A DNA stretch of 64,000 bases from Novosphingobium sp. GTDB lineage: Bacteria > Pseudomonadota > Alphaproteobacteria > Sphingomonadales > Sphingomonadaceae. The stretch spans positions 62,001 through 126,000 of the forward strand of contig JAGIAR010000011.1 in assembly GCA_017744735.1 (NCBI GenBank), in the 5' to 3' direction. A program made the position numbers and the translations under genes. Shown piece by piece: positions 8,006 to 17,022 of this stretch (position 1 is its first letter; each line of letters opens with the position of its first letter). Under the pieces are notes generated by a model. That model did no database searches. It was not told where the DNA came from and was given only the letters and a program-made list of their open reading frames with translations.

Positions 8006-8977
8006 TCAAGCCGCCTGCGGCCCGGCGTGGGCCAGCCGCGATTGCGCGGAAGCCAGGCGGTTCATCACCTTGAGATCCTGTTCGCGGAGCTGGAGCGCCG
8101 CGTCGGCCCACAGGTCGACGATGCGCTTCAGTTCCTCGATCGTGATCGGATGGGTCTGCTTCATCGCCTTGCGCGCATTGACCAGCCCGCCGTGACGCCG
8201 TTCGGAGCGATCGATGAATTCGCGGCACACGGCAAGCCCCTCGCCCGGCTCGGCGAGCTGATGGACGATCCCCAGATCGAACATCTGTTCGGCACTGTAG
8301 GTCTGATTCGATAGAATCAGCCGGTCGGCCATGGCCCCGCCGAGCTTGCGACTGAGGATCGAATGCGCGCCCATTCCCGGAAACAGGCCGAACATCACCT
8401 CGGGCAGGCCGAAGGTGGCGCCGCGTTCCGCGATGATATGGTCGAACGACAGCAGCGCTTCGAACCCGCCGCCGAGCGCCGCACCTTCGACGAGCCCGAT
8501 GGTGATCATCGGCAGGTCGAGCGATTGCATGTTGCGATGGAGAATCTCCACGCATTTATAGCCGTATTGCACCAGCCCGTAATGGTCGCGGGTGCGGATC
8601 ATGTTCTGGAACAGCTCCAGATCCCCACCGAAGCACCAGACGCCGGGAGCACGGCTGCCGAGCACGAGGAACCGCAGCGGCACCGCGCCGGGGCCGAAGG
8701 CGCCACCGATCAGGCGCTGCCAGTTGAAGAAATCGGCAAGCATAGTCGGAGTGAAACTGGGCCGCCCGGAGGGGCGCATATAAGTCCACAGCGTCTGCCG
8801 GGGATCTTCGTAAAGGCATTCCAGCTCATCGAGATGGAATAGTTCCTCCGGAATGGCCAAATGCCGGACACTGGCATCGACCAATGGCTCCTCACCGCCG
8901 CCAAGCACCATCACGGGCTTGTCCGCGTCTTCCGAACCACTGCCACTCCTGTCGAGACTGCTCGTCAGTCGATCCAT
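8006..8977 (-). CDS. RpfF-like crotonase (DSF-synthase type enoyl-CoA hydratase/thioesterase)
   Basis: The 323-residue protein is a crotonase most like RpfF, the enzyme that makes cis-2-unsaturated fatty acid signals of the DSF family. Two glutamates at the RpfF catalytic positions are present: Glu173 in GGGFEALLS and Glu193 in FGLPEVMFGLFPGMG. Their spacing of 20 residues equals that of Glu141/Glu161 in Xanthomonas RpfF. IIAERGATFG and YSAEQMFDLGIV are also shared. The first 30 residues are Ser/Asp/Gly-rich and probably flexible. I chose the ATG at 8977, preceded by AGGGGAAG, over an earlier in-frame start. No rpfC/rpfG sensor genes are visible. Proximity to the exopolysaccharide operon suggests a cell-density link, which is inference; a catabolic role is the alternative. 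Confidence 0.8.
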   Translation of the reverse strand: MDRLTSSLDRSGSGSEDADKPVMVLGGGEEPLVDASVRHLAIPEELFHLDELECLYEDPRQTLWTYMRPSGRPSFTPTMLADFFNWQRLIGGAFGPGAVPLRFLVLGSRAPGVWCFGGDLELFQNMIRTRDHYGLVQYGYKCVEILHRNMQSLDLPMITIGLVEGAALGGGFEALLSFDHIIAERGATFGLPEVMFGLFPGMGAHSILSRKLGGAMADRLILSNQTYSAEQMFDLGIVHQLAEPGEGLAVCREFIDRSERRHGGLVNARKAMKQTHPITIEELKRIVDLWADAALQLREQDLKVMNRLASAQSRLAHAGPQAA

Positions 8978-9163
8978 GTTCGCTTCCCCTGTCGGCGGCT
9001 TTGTTATGTTCTTTGCCGAAGTCATTGAAGAATCTACGTCACGTCCGAGTCGCCCGCAAACGAATTATTTACCAACAGTCCCGCTTCTGAGCGAAACCGC
9101 ACCAAGGCTGCCTAAATTTACCAAGAGTTTCCGTCACTTGTGCCGAAGCGGGGCAAAAAGCGC
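8978..9163. promoter_or_regulatory. Upstream region of the RpfF-like gene with a repeated ATTTACCAA element
   Basis: This AT-richer gap holds two direct copies of ATTTACCAA (9067-9075 and 9116-9124; TTGGTAAAT on the transcribed strand), 49 bases apart. They lie about 90 and 140 bases upstream of the crotonase start. Such spacing could bring two regulator-binding sites onto roughly the same face of the helix. No clear -35/-10 pair is assigned. Confidence 0.35.
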
Positions 9164-11062
9164 CTAAGCGGAGATACTTAGACCTGCAAAAGCGCGATCG
9201 AGCATCAGCAGTTGCCACAGCAGCCGCGACCTGTCGGCGCGCCCGGTAATGTGATCTTCCGCGATCCGCGACAGCCTGGCTCCATCGAACCAACCCGTCC
9301 GCGCCAGCAGCGCGGACGAGCCGATCGCCCGCGCCTCGCCCGCCAGCGGCCCCCGCAACCATTGCGCGATCGGCGTCACGAAGCCCTGCTTCGGGCGATA
9401 GAGGATATGATCGGGCAGATAACGGCGCATCGTCCGCTTCATCAGCCATTTGCCCTGGCTGCCGCGCACGCGCAGGCGCTCGGGCAGGCCCGCCGCGAAT
9501 TCGACCAGCCGGTGATCCAGCAGCGGCTCGCGCGCCTCCAGGCTCACCGCCATGCTGGTACGGTCGACCTTGGTCAGGATGTCCCCCGGCAGCCAGAACG
9601 TCAGATCCGCATATTGCGCCCGGTCGAGGCCCGAACGGGCCTGTGCCCGGCGCATCGTGTCGATAAACGGCTGCTCGGCCCGGTAGCCGGAAAGCAGATT
9701 GCGCAGTTCGGGCGAATAGAGGCTGGCCCGCAGATCCTGCGAATTGACCGCCAGAGCGCCCGCATAGGCCTCCGCGCCATCGCGCGCGAGCGCCAGCAGC
9801 GTGCTCTTCGCCCGCAGCGGACGCGGCGCCCAGTCGGCCTTGGGATAGAGCGCGCCCAGCCCGCCGAACACCGGTGCGCGCAGACCCGCCGGCAGGATGC
9901 TGCGGATACGGTCCTCATGCGCCTGGAACACCTGGCGGCGATAGCCGGCAAAAGCCTCGTCCGCCCCGTCGCCCGACAGCGCAACCGTCACGTGCTCGCG
10001 CGCCAGCTGGCACACGCGCCAGGTCGGCAGGGCGGAGGCGTCGGCAAAGGGCTCGTCGAACATCCCCGCGATACGGTCGATCTCGGCGAAATCGTCGACC
10101 CCCACCCTGCGGCTGCGGTGATCGGTGGCGAACAGCTGCGCGACTTCGTTCGCATAGCCGGTCTCGTCCTCGCTCGCGACGTCGAAGCCGATCGAGCAGG
10201 TCCGCACCTTTTCGCGGCTCGCCTCGGCCATCAGCGCGACGACGCTGGAGGAATCGACCCCGCCCGAAAGGAACGCGCCCAGCGGCACGTCCGCGACCAT
10301 GCGCGAGGTTACCGCCTCGCGCAGGCGGTGAAGCAGTTCGGCCTCGAGATCGGCTTCCGAACCCTTGTGCCGCTCCGCGAAGGAAATGTCCCACCACCGC
10401 ACCGGCGCAGCGGGCGGCGCATCGTGGCGCAGCAGGCGATAATGCCCGGCAGGGAGCTTTTCGACCCCCTTTAGGATCGAGCGGTGATCGGGCACGTAAC
10501 CCCACGCCAGATAGTCCTCGATCGCCAGCGGATCGGCCTCGCGCCGTAGCAGCGGATGCGCCAGCAGGCCCTTCAGTTCCGAGGCAAACGCAAGGCTGCC
10601 GTCGCTCAGCGGTGCCATGAACAGCGGTTTCACCCCGAAGCGGTCGCGGGCGAGGAACAGCGTCCGGCGGCCGAGATCGTAGAGCGCAAAGGCGAACATG
10701 CCGTGGAGGCGGGAAAGGCAGTCGGGGCCCCAGCGCTGCCAAGCGGCGAGGATCACCTCGGTGTCGCCATCGGTGCGGAACTCCGCGCCCAGTCCCTGCA
10801 GCTCGCGGCGCAACTCGCGGTAATTGTAGATTTCGCCGTTGAACACGATCGCCGCGCGTCCGTCGGCCGAATGCATCGGCTGGGGCGATCCGGCGACGTC
10901 GATGATCGACAGCCGGCGGTGCCCCAGCCCTACCCCCGGCGCGGTCCACACGCCCGATCCGTCGGGCCCGCGATGGGCGAGCGCCCGCGTCATCCGCTCG
11001 ACGCGCGCGGCATCGACGGGCTTCGGAGTCGAGCAATGGAAGATTCCGGCGATGCCGCACAT
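9164..11062 (-). CDS. asnB: XrtA/PEP-CTERM system amidotransferase (asparagine synthase, glutamine-hydrolysing)
   Basis: The 632-residue protein is a class II glutamine amidotransferase fused to an asparagine-synthase domain. Cys2 in MCGIAGIF is the N-terminal nucleophile and VFNGEIYNY belongs to the glutaminase site. The ATP pyrophosphatase loop SGGVDSSS lies at 266-273, and LSGDGADEAFAGY follows. It fits the exosortase A system-associated amidotransferase 1 family (TIGR03108), which is found only with these loci. The likely job is amidation of a sugar acid or other carboxylate on the exopolysaccharide rather than asparagine supply, but this is inference. It is the last gene of the ten-gene operon, 10 bases after the exosortase gene. 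Confidence 0.93.
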   Translation of the reverse strand: MCGIAGIFHCSTPKPVDAARVERMTRALAHRGPDGSGVWTAPGVGLGHRRLSIIDVAGSPQPMHSADGRAAIVFNGEIYNYRELRRELQGLGAEFRTDGDTEVILAAWQRWGPDCLSRLHGMFAFALYDLGRRTLFLARDRFGVKPLFMAPLSDGSLAFASELKGLLAHPLLRREADPLAIEDYLAWGYVPDHRSILKGVEKLPAGHYRLLRHDAPPAAPVRWWDISFAERHKGSEADLEAELLHRLREAVTSRMVADVPLGAFLSGGVDSSSVVALMAEASREKVRTCSIGFDVASEDETGYANEVAQLFATDHRSRRVGVDDFAEIDRIAGMFDEPFADASALPTWRVCQLAREHVTVALSGDGADEAFAGYRRQVFQAHEDRIRSILPAGLRAPVFGGLGALYPKADWAPRPLRAKSTLLALARDGAEAYAGALAVNSQDLRASLYSPELRNLLSGYRAEQPFIDTMRRAQARSGLDRAQYADLTFWLPGDILTKVDRTSMAVSLEAREPLLDHRLVEFAAGLPERLRVRGSQGKWLMKRTMRRYLPDHILYRPKQGFVTPIAQWLRGPLAGEARAIGSSALLARTGWFDGARLSRIAEDHITGRADRSRLLWQLLMLDRAFAGLSISA

Positions 11063-11072
11063 GGGGCAGGTG

Positions 11073-12635
11073 CTAGGGGACTTGGCCGATGCCGTCCATC
11101 CACGCAGCGGTGGATCCGGTGGCCTGGCGGAAGGCGGCGATGCTGTCCTCCGCGGGATAAGCCCCGCCCTCTTCGCCCGAGAGGATCAGCATCGCGGTGG
11201 GTCGTGCGCGCATCAGCAGGCGGTCGCGCATGTTCGCCAGCTTGAGCTCGCTATTGCTGCCGGTCAGCAACCCGTCGGTGCGATAGAAGGTCGCGGCGAG
11301 CCGGTGGACGCTGCCGCCCGCGAACAGCAGTTCGGTGTTGGCCCGGCCGATCGCCGGGCCCGGCTTTTCCCAGCGCCAGCGCGTGTCGGGCATCAGCGCC
11401 CCTTCGCCGAAGCCGCCCGCCTCGCGCCCGTCGCCCTGCGCCGCATAGAGCGCGTAGAATACGTCGACCTCGCGCCCCGCAGCATCGCGATAGCGGCCGA
11501 GCAGCCGATGATCGGCGCCCTCGGCACGCGGCTCCCACCACACCGCGGGACGATAATCGACCCTCGTCCAACCGGGCACCGCCGGCAGGTCGATCCTCGC
11601 CGGCAGGGGCGCAGCCAGCCGGTCCGCGCGCAACGCCCAGGCCCCGCTCAGCGCCGCCAGCGCGGCGAGTACGCCGAGCGCGGCCCAGCCCCCGATGCGA
11701 AGGCCGGCAAGCCGCGCGAGCCGCGCAGAGGTTTCGATCGGCGCGACATCGACCAGCGGATCGTCGGCGGCACGGTCGAAGAAGCGCCAGCTCAGCCCGA
11801 GCAGCAGCGCCATCACCACGCCGAAGAACACCCAGCCGTAGAAGATATGGTCGAATCCCTCCGCGAATTTGACGCCCTGAGACTGAGCGATGAAGATCGT
11901 CCCCCAGGCACGCACACCGTTGGCAAGGATCGGCAGCGCCGCAGCCAGCGCCATGAAGGCCGCGCGGCGCCACCAGCTCCTGAAGCAGACATGCGCGACC
12001 AGCACGCCGAGCGCGATCATCGCGATCAGGAATTTGACCCCCGAGCAGGCCTCGGCAACCTCGAACAGGCCGACCGGCGTGTCGATGAACACGCCGTCGA
12101 TCTGTGCCGGCACGCCGCTCAGGTGGATCATGCCGATGGTCAGCTTGGCGGTGATCGTCTGCAGCGCCGGGATCAACTCGTCGCCGAAGGGCACGAGGAA
12201 GGCCATATAGGCGAGCGGAAACAGCAGCCCGGCGGCCACGCGCGGGCCGAGCAGGGTCGCAACGGCGCCCTGCAGCACCATCACCGCCGCCGCCTGCCGC
12301 GCCAGGTTGAGGCCGGAAACCGAGCCGAGCAGCCACAGGAACAGCGCACCGGCGACCAGCAGCAAGCCGGGCCACCAGGCCTCCGGGCGCAGGCGGCCCA
12401 GCTCGCCCGCACGCTGCCACACCAGCCAGGCGAGGATCGCCGGGACCAGCACGATGTGGTTGTAGGTCGAACTGTGCCACCACTGATTGGCCATGTCGGC
12501 CCAGTCGCGCGCGAACCACGCGATCAGCCCGATCCATGCCAGTGCCAGACGCAGCAGCGGCCCGCGCCATGGCACGGGAAGGCGCGCGACCAGAGCGTCA
12601 AGCGGGCGCGCGGGAAGCGCGGCGTCAGGCGGCAT
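11073..12635 (-). CDS. xrtA: Exosortase A fused to a C-terminal EpsI domain
   Basis: The 520-residue protein joins an eight-helix exosortase to a periplasmic EpsI (DUF3485) domain. The transpeptidase residues are in place: Cys197 in VAEACSGVKFL, Arg242 in NGVRAWG and His263 in GFDHIFYGW. The C-terminal 200 residues, after a further membrane helix near 320, carry PGWTRVDYRP and NTELLFAGGSVHRLA, typical of EpsI. The exosortase is thought to recognise PEP-CTERM proteins, cut them and release them from the membrane. No PEP-CTERM substrate is encoded in this window. I chose the second ATG (12635) because AAGGTG lies seven bases upstream. It overlaps the glycosyltransferase stop by 11 bases. Confidence 0.93.
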   Translation of the reverse strand: MPPDAALPARPLDALVARLPVPWRGPLLRLALAWIGLIAWFARDWADMANQWWHSSTYNHIVLVPAILAWLVWQRAGELGRLRPEAWWPGLLLVAGALFLWLLGSVSGLNLARQAAAVMVLQGAVATLLGPRVAAGLLFPLAYMAFLVPFGDELIPALQTITAKLTIGMIHLSGVPAQIDGVFIDTPVGLFEVAEACSGVKFLIAMIALGVLVAHVCFRSWWRRAAFMALAAALPILANGVRAWGTIFIAQSQGVKFAEGFDHIFYGWVFFGVVMALLLGLSWRFFDRAADDPLVDVAPIETSARLARLAGLRIGGWAALGVLAALAALSGAWALRADRLAAPLPARIDLPAVPGWTRVDYRPAVWWEPRAEGADHRLLGRYRDAAGREVDVFYALYAAQGDGREAGGFGEGALMPDTRWRWEKPGPAIGRANTELLFAGGSVHRLAATFYRTDGLLTGSNSELKLANMRDRLLMRARPTAMLILSGEEGGAYPAEDSIAAFRQATGSTAAWMDGIGQVP

Positions 12636-13839
12636 CGCGCCGCACCTTGCCATCGAAGCCGAGGATCGCGGGCAAGCCGGCCAGCATCGCGCCCCAGCCG
12701 CGCTCGGCGATCACGAAGTGCCGCGCGGCCTCGCCCATCGTCTGTGCCGCGCGAGGATCGGCAAGCAAGGCCAGCGTGCGTGCGGCGAGCCCCGCGTCGC
12801 TCTCCTCCACCGCGAGCTCGACCCCGTCAGTTGCGCCGATGCCGGTTGCCGCACCGGGGGTAAGCACCACCGGCCGGGCCATGGCCATCGCCTCAAGCAC
12901 CTTGTTCTGCACCCCGCGCGCGATCTCCAGCGGTACCAGCACGATGTCGGCGGCGGCGAGGAACGGCTTCACGTCGGGCACTTCGCCGTGGATCCGGACC
13001 CCGTCGCGCCCGTCGCGCGCGAGCAACTCGCGCGTCGGCGCGCGCCCGACGACATGGAATTGCGCCTGCGGATGATGGCGGCGAACCCCGGGCAACACCC
13101 GGTCGATCGCGCGCAGCGCCGCCGCGATATTGGGCGCGTAATCCATCTGGCCGGTGAAAACGAGCTGCGGGCCCTCGCCCAATTCCGCCGGAGCGACCCC
13201 GGCGGGATCGAACGCCGCGGTGTCGATGCCGTTGCCGAGCGCCAGCACCTTCGCCGGACCCGGGAGGCGCGAGCGCAGCAGTTCGGCCTCGGCTTCGCTG
13301 ACCAGCAGCGTCGCATCGGCCCGCGCGGCCAGCCGGGCTTCCTCGACGGCGAGCGTGCGGGCTTCGCGGGCGTCGACCCAGCTCCTCGGCCAGCTTGCTC
13401 CGGCGGCATAGGCCTCGAACTTGGCGGAATCGACGTCGACGAGATCGACGATCACCCGGCCGGGAAAGTCCGCCGGCACATATTGCCCCATCTGGCCCGA
13501 GAAGACGTAGATTGCGGAGATCGGGCGAGTGGCGAGCACCCGCTCGACGTAACGGGCCAGCCTGGCGCTGCCGAAGGCGGCAAGGCTGACCGGCTCGCCG
13601 CGCAGCACCGCCTCGATCCCCGCGAGCGCCAGCGGCTTGCTGCGCGCGGCAACACAATGGCTCTCGGCGACGGCGGCGAGCGCGCCCAGGTGCGCCCAGT
13701 CCGCCGCGACATCGACGAAGCTCGCGACATGGACCGGCGCAAGCTTCGTTAGCGCCTTGAGCACATGGTGCGAGCGGATCTTGTCGCCCCGGTCCGGCGG
13801 AAACGGCAGGCGGTGGGCCAGAAACAGGATTTCGCTCAC
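12625..13839 (-). CDS. XrtA/PEP-CTERM system-associated glycosyltransferase (GT-B, stp1 type)
   Basis: The 404-residue protein is a GT4-like retaining glycosyltransferase. It opens with FLAHRLPFPPDRGDKIRSHH, which is nearly diagnostic for the TIGR03087 sugar transferase found with exosortase loci. The C-terminal nucleotide-sugar domain has LVFTGQMDYAPN and the E-x7-E-like region PLEIARGVQNKVLEAMAMARP. It acts at the cytoplasmic face of the membrane, adding a sugar to the lipid-linked repeat unit; donor and acceptor are unknown. It is the only recognisable glycosyltransferase in the locus. The initiating sugar-phosphate transferase and further transferases must be elsewhere. Confidence 0.92.
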   Translation of the reverse strand: MSEILFLAHRLPFPPDRGDKIRSHHVLKALTKLAPVHVASFVDVAADWAHLGALAAVAESHCVAARSKPLALAGIEAVLRGEPVSLAAFGSARLARYVERVLATRPISAIYVFSGQMGQYVPADFPGRVIVDLVDVDSAKFEAYAAGASWPRSWVDAREARTLAVEEARLAARADATLLVSEAEAELLRSRLPGPAKVLALGNGIDTAAFDPAGVAPAELGEGPQLVFTGQMDYAPNIAAALRAIDRVLPGVRRHHPQAQFHVVGRAPTRELLARDGRDGVRIHGEVPDVKPFLAAADIVLVPLEIARGVQNKVLEAMAMARPVVLTPGAATGIGATDGVELAVEESDAGLAARTLALLADPRAAQTMGEAARHFVIAERGWGAMLAGLPAILGFDGKVRRDAA

Positions 13840-13848
13840 CCGAGCCCC

Positions 13849-14907
13849 CTAACCCAGGCCACGCGCGATGATCGGGCCGAGCCGGTTGGCGATCGGCAGC
13901 GGCAGTTGGCGCCACAGCGCGATCCGCGCCGAATGCTTCGCGCTGGTGGGATCGGCGTCACGCCGCTCGGCCCCCGGCGCGGTCCAGCTGGCATAGGACA
14001 GCGGCTGCGGCTCGAAGCCCCAGTTGCGCTTGAAGTGATACGCGCCGCTGTTGGTCTTGGAACGTCCGAAATCGAACCGCTCCATGCCGCGCCGCCGGGC
14101 GTGGAGCATCAGCTCGTAATACATCCGATCGTTGGCCCGCAGCGCGCGCGCGGCAAAGGTGCCCCCGCCCCAATACGGCAATACCGCGCCATCGTGATAA
14201 AACGACAGCACGCTGGCGACCGGCACGCCGTGGCAGCGCACGGTGAGGATATCGGCATCGAGCGCGTCGAGCGCAGCCTCGAACAGCCGCCGCGGAAACA
14301 CCGGCGTGCCGAGATTGCGCACGCTTTCGGAGTAGACGGCATAATGTGCCGCGCGATCTTCGTCGGCGCTGCCGACATGCACGGTCAGATCCTGCTCCAG
14401 CCCTTTGCGCACCTCGGCGCGCTGCTTGCGCGGGATCGCAAGCAATTGCGCCTCGTCGTCCGGCGCGAGCTCCCATTCGAAGCCGCAATGGCTGTCGGTG
14501 CGGATCTGCCAGTCCTGCGGCGCCGCACCGCCGCGCAGCTCGATCGTGGTGCAGGAACGGCGCAGCGCCAATTCCTCGGCCGCACGGGCGAGCGCAGTCG
14601 ATGTCGCTTTCGCGGGCGCGAGCGCCCCGCCCCCGACCGCGAAACCGCTCGACGCCAGCACCCGGCCGAAAATCGGCGAATGGATTTCGGTCAGCGGGAG
14701 CCAGCCGGTCAGGCCGCCGCGCTTCTCGGCGATCAGGCCAAGCGCGCCCTGCCCCGTCCCGACCTCGACAGCGCGCAGCCATGCCGGGCGATGAAACAGC
14801 GAGCCGTGCTGCTCCGCGACGAAGCCCTCGATCCGCGCCGCCTCGTCGGGCTGGCGGGGATCGGCAAGGCGGATCGTCTCCCCGGCGAGAGGAAACGGGG
14901 CGTTCAT
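13849..14907 (-). CDS. FemAB-like protein, XrtA/PEP-CTERM system-associated
   Basis: The 352-residue protein belongs to the FemAB/GNAT-like peptidyl- or acyltransferases linked to exosortase loci (TIGR03019). The C-terminal half has the double-GNAT pattern: SVLSFYHDGAVLPYWGGG, then RANDRMYYELMLHARRRGM and FDFGRSKTNSGAYHFKRNWGFEP. FemAB proteins transfer amino acids from aminoacyl-tRNA, while related proteins use acyl donors. Decoration of the polysaccharide with an amino-acyl or acyl group is plausible. The ATG at 14907 overlaps the deacetylase stop in an ATGA junction, so the two are translationally coupled. Confidence 0.88.
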   Translation of the reverse strand: MNAPFPLAGETIRLADPRQPDEAARIEGFVAEQHGSLFHRPAWLRAVEVGTGQGALGLIAEKRGGLTGWLPLTEIHSPIFGRVLASSGFAVGGGALAPAKATSTALARAAEELALRRSCTTIELRGGAAPQDWQIRTDSHCGFEWELAPDDEAQLLAIPRKQRAEVRKGLEQDLTVHVGSADEDRAAHYAVYSESVRNLGTPVFPRRLFEAALDALDADILTVRCHGVPVASVLSFYHDGAVLPYWGGGTFAARALRANDRMYYELMLHARRRGMERFDFGRSKTNSGAYHFKRNWGFEPQPLSYASWTAPGAERRDADPTSAKHSARIALWRQLPLPIANRLGPIIARGLG

Positions 14908-15815
14908 GCGACACGCTCTCGGGGCATGTCCCCGGCCCGCGCCGCCTCGCGCCGAGCGAGTTGGTCCATCCGGCCCCATTCGAATTCGCGTATCAGCTGC
15001 CGCAGCTTGTCGGCCATCGCATCGAGCTTGGTATAGTGCCGCAGGCGCGAGCGCAGCGGCGCACCCGCGACCCGCGGCTGGTCCGGGTCGATTTCCCAGG
15101 GATGGAAATAGAAGATCGCCGGGCGCCCCTCGCGGCGGTTCACCTGCCGGATCGCCCAGCGCGAGAAGCCGTAAGGCAGCACGCGGAAGAACCCGCCGCC
15201 CCCTGCCGCGAGCCGCTTGCCCGCGAAGGTGGCGGTGGTCACCGGGATCTCGACCAGCGCGGACCCGGGAAGCGGGCGGAAGGCGAAGCGCGGTGCCTCA
15301 CGCCAGCCGTAGTGATCGTGGGCGATCGGGGCGACGCTCGAGGAGTAGGCATAGTCCTGCGCCTCCAGCTCGTGATAGGCCCAGGGAGTGCGCGCATCGA
15401 TCGAGAAGCTCGGCGCACGGTAGCCGGTAACCTGCGTTCCCGAAGCGTCCTCCAGCTCGATCCGCGCCTTGCGGATATCCTCTGCAAATTGCGCGCGATC
15501 CAGCGTGTGAACCCGCGCATGGTCCCAGCCGTGGCTGGCGATTTCATGGCCCCCTTCGGCAATCCGGCGGATCAGCGCGCGGTTGCGCTGCGCCACCCAG
15601 CCGAGGGTGAAGAAGGTCGCCTTGACTTCCGCCGCGTCGAACATGTCGAGGATTTCGGTGACATTGCGCTCGACCCGGGCCGCCAGACCGTCCCACTCGC
15701 CGCGGCCGATCACGCGCTCGAAGGCGCCGACCTGGAACCAGTCCTCGACATCGACCGACAGGCCGTTGACGACCCCCCGGCGATCGATCGCGAAGGAATG
15801 CGACGCGTCGGTCAT
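14904..15815 (-). CDS. XrtA system polysaccharide deacetylase (NodB domain, DUF3473)
   Basis: The 303-residue protein is a carbohydrate esterase family 4 enzyme. Motif 1 is LSVDVEDWFQ (catalytic base and metal Asp), motif 2 is HEIASHGWDH (two metal His), and motif 3 is GYRAPSFSI. Near the C-terminus FYFHPWEIDPDQPR is typical of the exosortase-linked subgroup (TIGR03006), which carries an extra DUF3473 region. It should remove N-acetyl groups from the exopolysaccharide or its precursor. It has no signal peptide, so it probably acts on the cytoplasmic side or is exported in another way. It lies nine bases after the ATPase gene. Confidence 0.93.
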   Translation of the reverse strand: MTDASHSFAIDRRGVVNGLSVDVEDWFQVGAFERVIGRGEWDGLAARVERNVTEILDMFDAAEVKATFFTLGWVAQRNRALIRRIAEGGHEIASHGWDHARVHTLDRAQFAEDIRKARIELEDASGTQVTGYRAPSFSIDARTPWAYHELEAQDYAYSSSVAPIAHDHYGWREAPRFAFRPLPGSALVEIPVTTATFAGKRLAAGGGGFFRVLPYGFSRWAIRQVNRREGRPAIFYFHPWEIDPDQPRVAGAPLRSRLRHYTKLDAMADKLRQLIREFEWGRMDQLARREAARAGDMPRERVA

Positions 15816-15824
15816 CGGGAGTCC

Positions 15825-17000
15825 TCAGGCGGCGATCTGCGAGCCGTCGTCGCTTTCGATCCATTCGATCAGCATGGTCAGCGTATGACGCATCGTCCGC
15901 TCCTGCTCGATCAGGCGGGCTTCGAGCTGGGCAATGCGATCGTGCAGCGCCGCGATCTCGGGGCTCTGCGCAGCGGCCGCCTCGTCATCGCGGGCATAGG
16001 TCAGCTCGACCACCGCCTGTTGCAGCTCGGAGATCTGCGCGTCGCGCTCCGCCATGGCGGCTTCGAAGGCCGCGTGGTCGAAAGACGGAACCGGAGCGGC
16101 GGCCGGCGGCGCTTCGACCGCCGCAGGCGGGGCCGCGACGACGGCTGCCGGCGCGGGTTCAGGCTCAGGCTTCTTCGCGGGGACCGCGTTGTCGCTGTCC
16201 ATCTCGGCCAGCACCTGCTGCAGCATGTCCGCGTCGAGCTGCGAGCGCTGCTCCACCGCGCCGAGCAGCAGCAGGCGATTGGCGATCTGGTTGATCCGCC
16301 GCGGTATGCCGCCCGAGGCCGCGAACAGCCCGGCGAAGACCTGGTGCTCGAACGACGGATTGCCGTTCCAGCCGACATGCTTGAGCCGGTGCATGATGTA
16401 GGGCTCGATCTCGCGCTCTTCCATCGGTTCGAGATGATGCGCCGCGATCACCCGCTGGCGAAGCTGTTCGAGCTCGGGATGGCCCTGCAGCGTCGCGCGG
16501 AATTCCGGCTGGCCGAGCAGCAGCGTCTGCAGCAGCGGATTCGCGCCGAGCTGGAAATTCGACAGCATCCGCAGCTCTTCGAGCGCGGAGACCGAAAGGT
16601 TCTGCGATTCGTCGACGATCAGCAGGCAGCGGCGGCCTGCCCGTGCCTCTTCGTGGAGAAAGCCCTCGATCGCGCCGAGCGCAGAGGCCTTGTCGTGCCC
16701 CTCCACCGGAAGCCCGAAGCTCTGGGCAACGACATGGACGATCTCCGCCCCGTCGAGCTTGCTGGTCACCACCTGGCCGACGGTGAGCTGCGCCGGGTCG
16801 ACCGACGCGACCAGATGCGCCACCAGAGTGGACTTGCCCGCGCCGACCTCGCCGGTGATGACGATGAAGCCTTCGCTCTGGGCGAGGCCGTAGCGCAGGT
16901 AGGAGAGCGCCTTGCGGTGGGTTCCGCTGGGGAAATAGAACGCCGGATCCGGCGTGAGCTGGAAGGGCTTTCCGGTGAGGCCGTAGAAATCGTCGAACAT
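15825..17000 (-). CDS. XrtA/PEP-CTERM system-associated AAA ATPase (ExeA-like)
   Basis: The 391-residue protein has an ExeA/GspA-like AAA domain. It begins FDDFYGLTGKPFQLTPDPAF, with Walker A GEVGAGKST near residue 53 and Walker B LLIVDESQNL near 131. Sensor-type region GGIPRRINQIANRLLLLG follows. The C-terminal 120 residues are a Pro/Ala-rich linker (about 275-320) and a predicted coiled coil with many Glu and Gln. It matches the TIGR03015 family, restricted to exosortase loci. By analogy with ExeA it may energise assembly of an envelope complex, perhaps through the neighbouring beta-barrel. GAGGAAAC stands before its ATG. Confidence 0.92.
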   Translation of the reverse strand: MFDDFYGLTGKPFQLTPDPAFYFPSGTHRKALSYLRYGLAQSEGFIVITGEVGAGKSTLVAHLVASVDPAQLTVGQVVTSKLDGAEIVHVVAQSFGLPVEGHDKASALGAIEGFLHEEARAGRRCLLIVDESQNLSVSALEELRMLSNFQLGANPLLQTLLLGQPEFRATLQGHPELEQLRQRVIAAHHLEPMEEREIEPYIMHRLKHVGWNGNPSFEHQVFAGLFAASGGIPRRINQIANRLLLLGAVEQRSQLDADMLQQVLAEMDSDNAVPAKKPEPEPAPAAVVAAPPAAVEAPPAAAPVPSFDHAAFEAAMAERDAQISELQQAVVELTYARDDEAAAAQSPEIAALHDRIAQLEARLIEQERTMRHTLTMLIEWIESDDGSQIAA

Positions 17001-17022
17001 GGTTGTTTCCTCGAGGCCCCCG

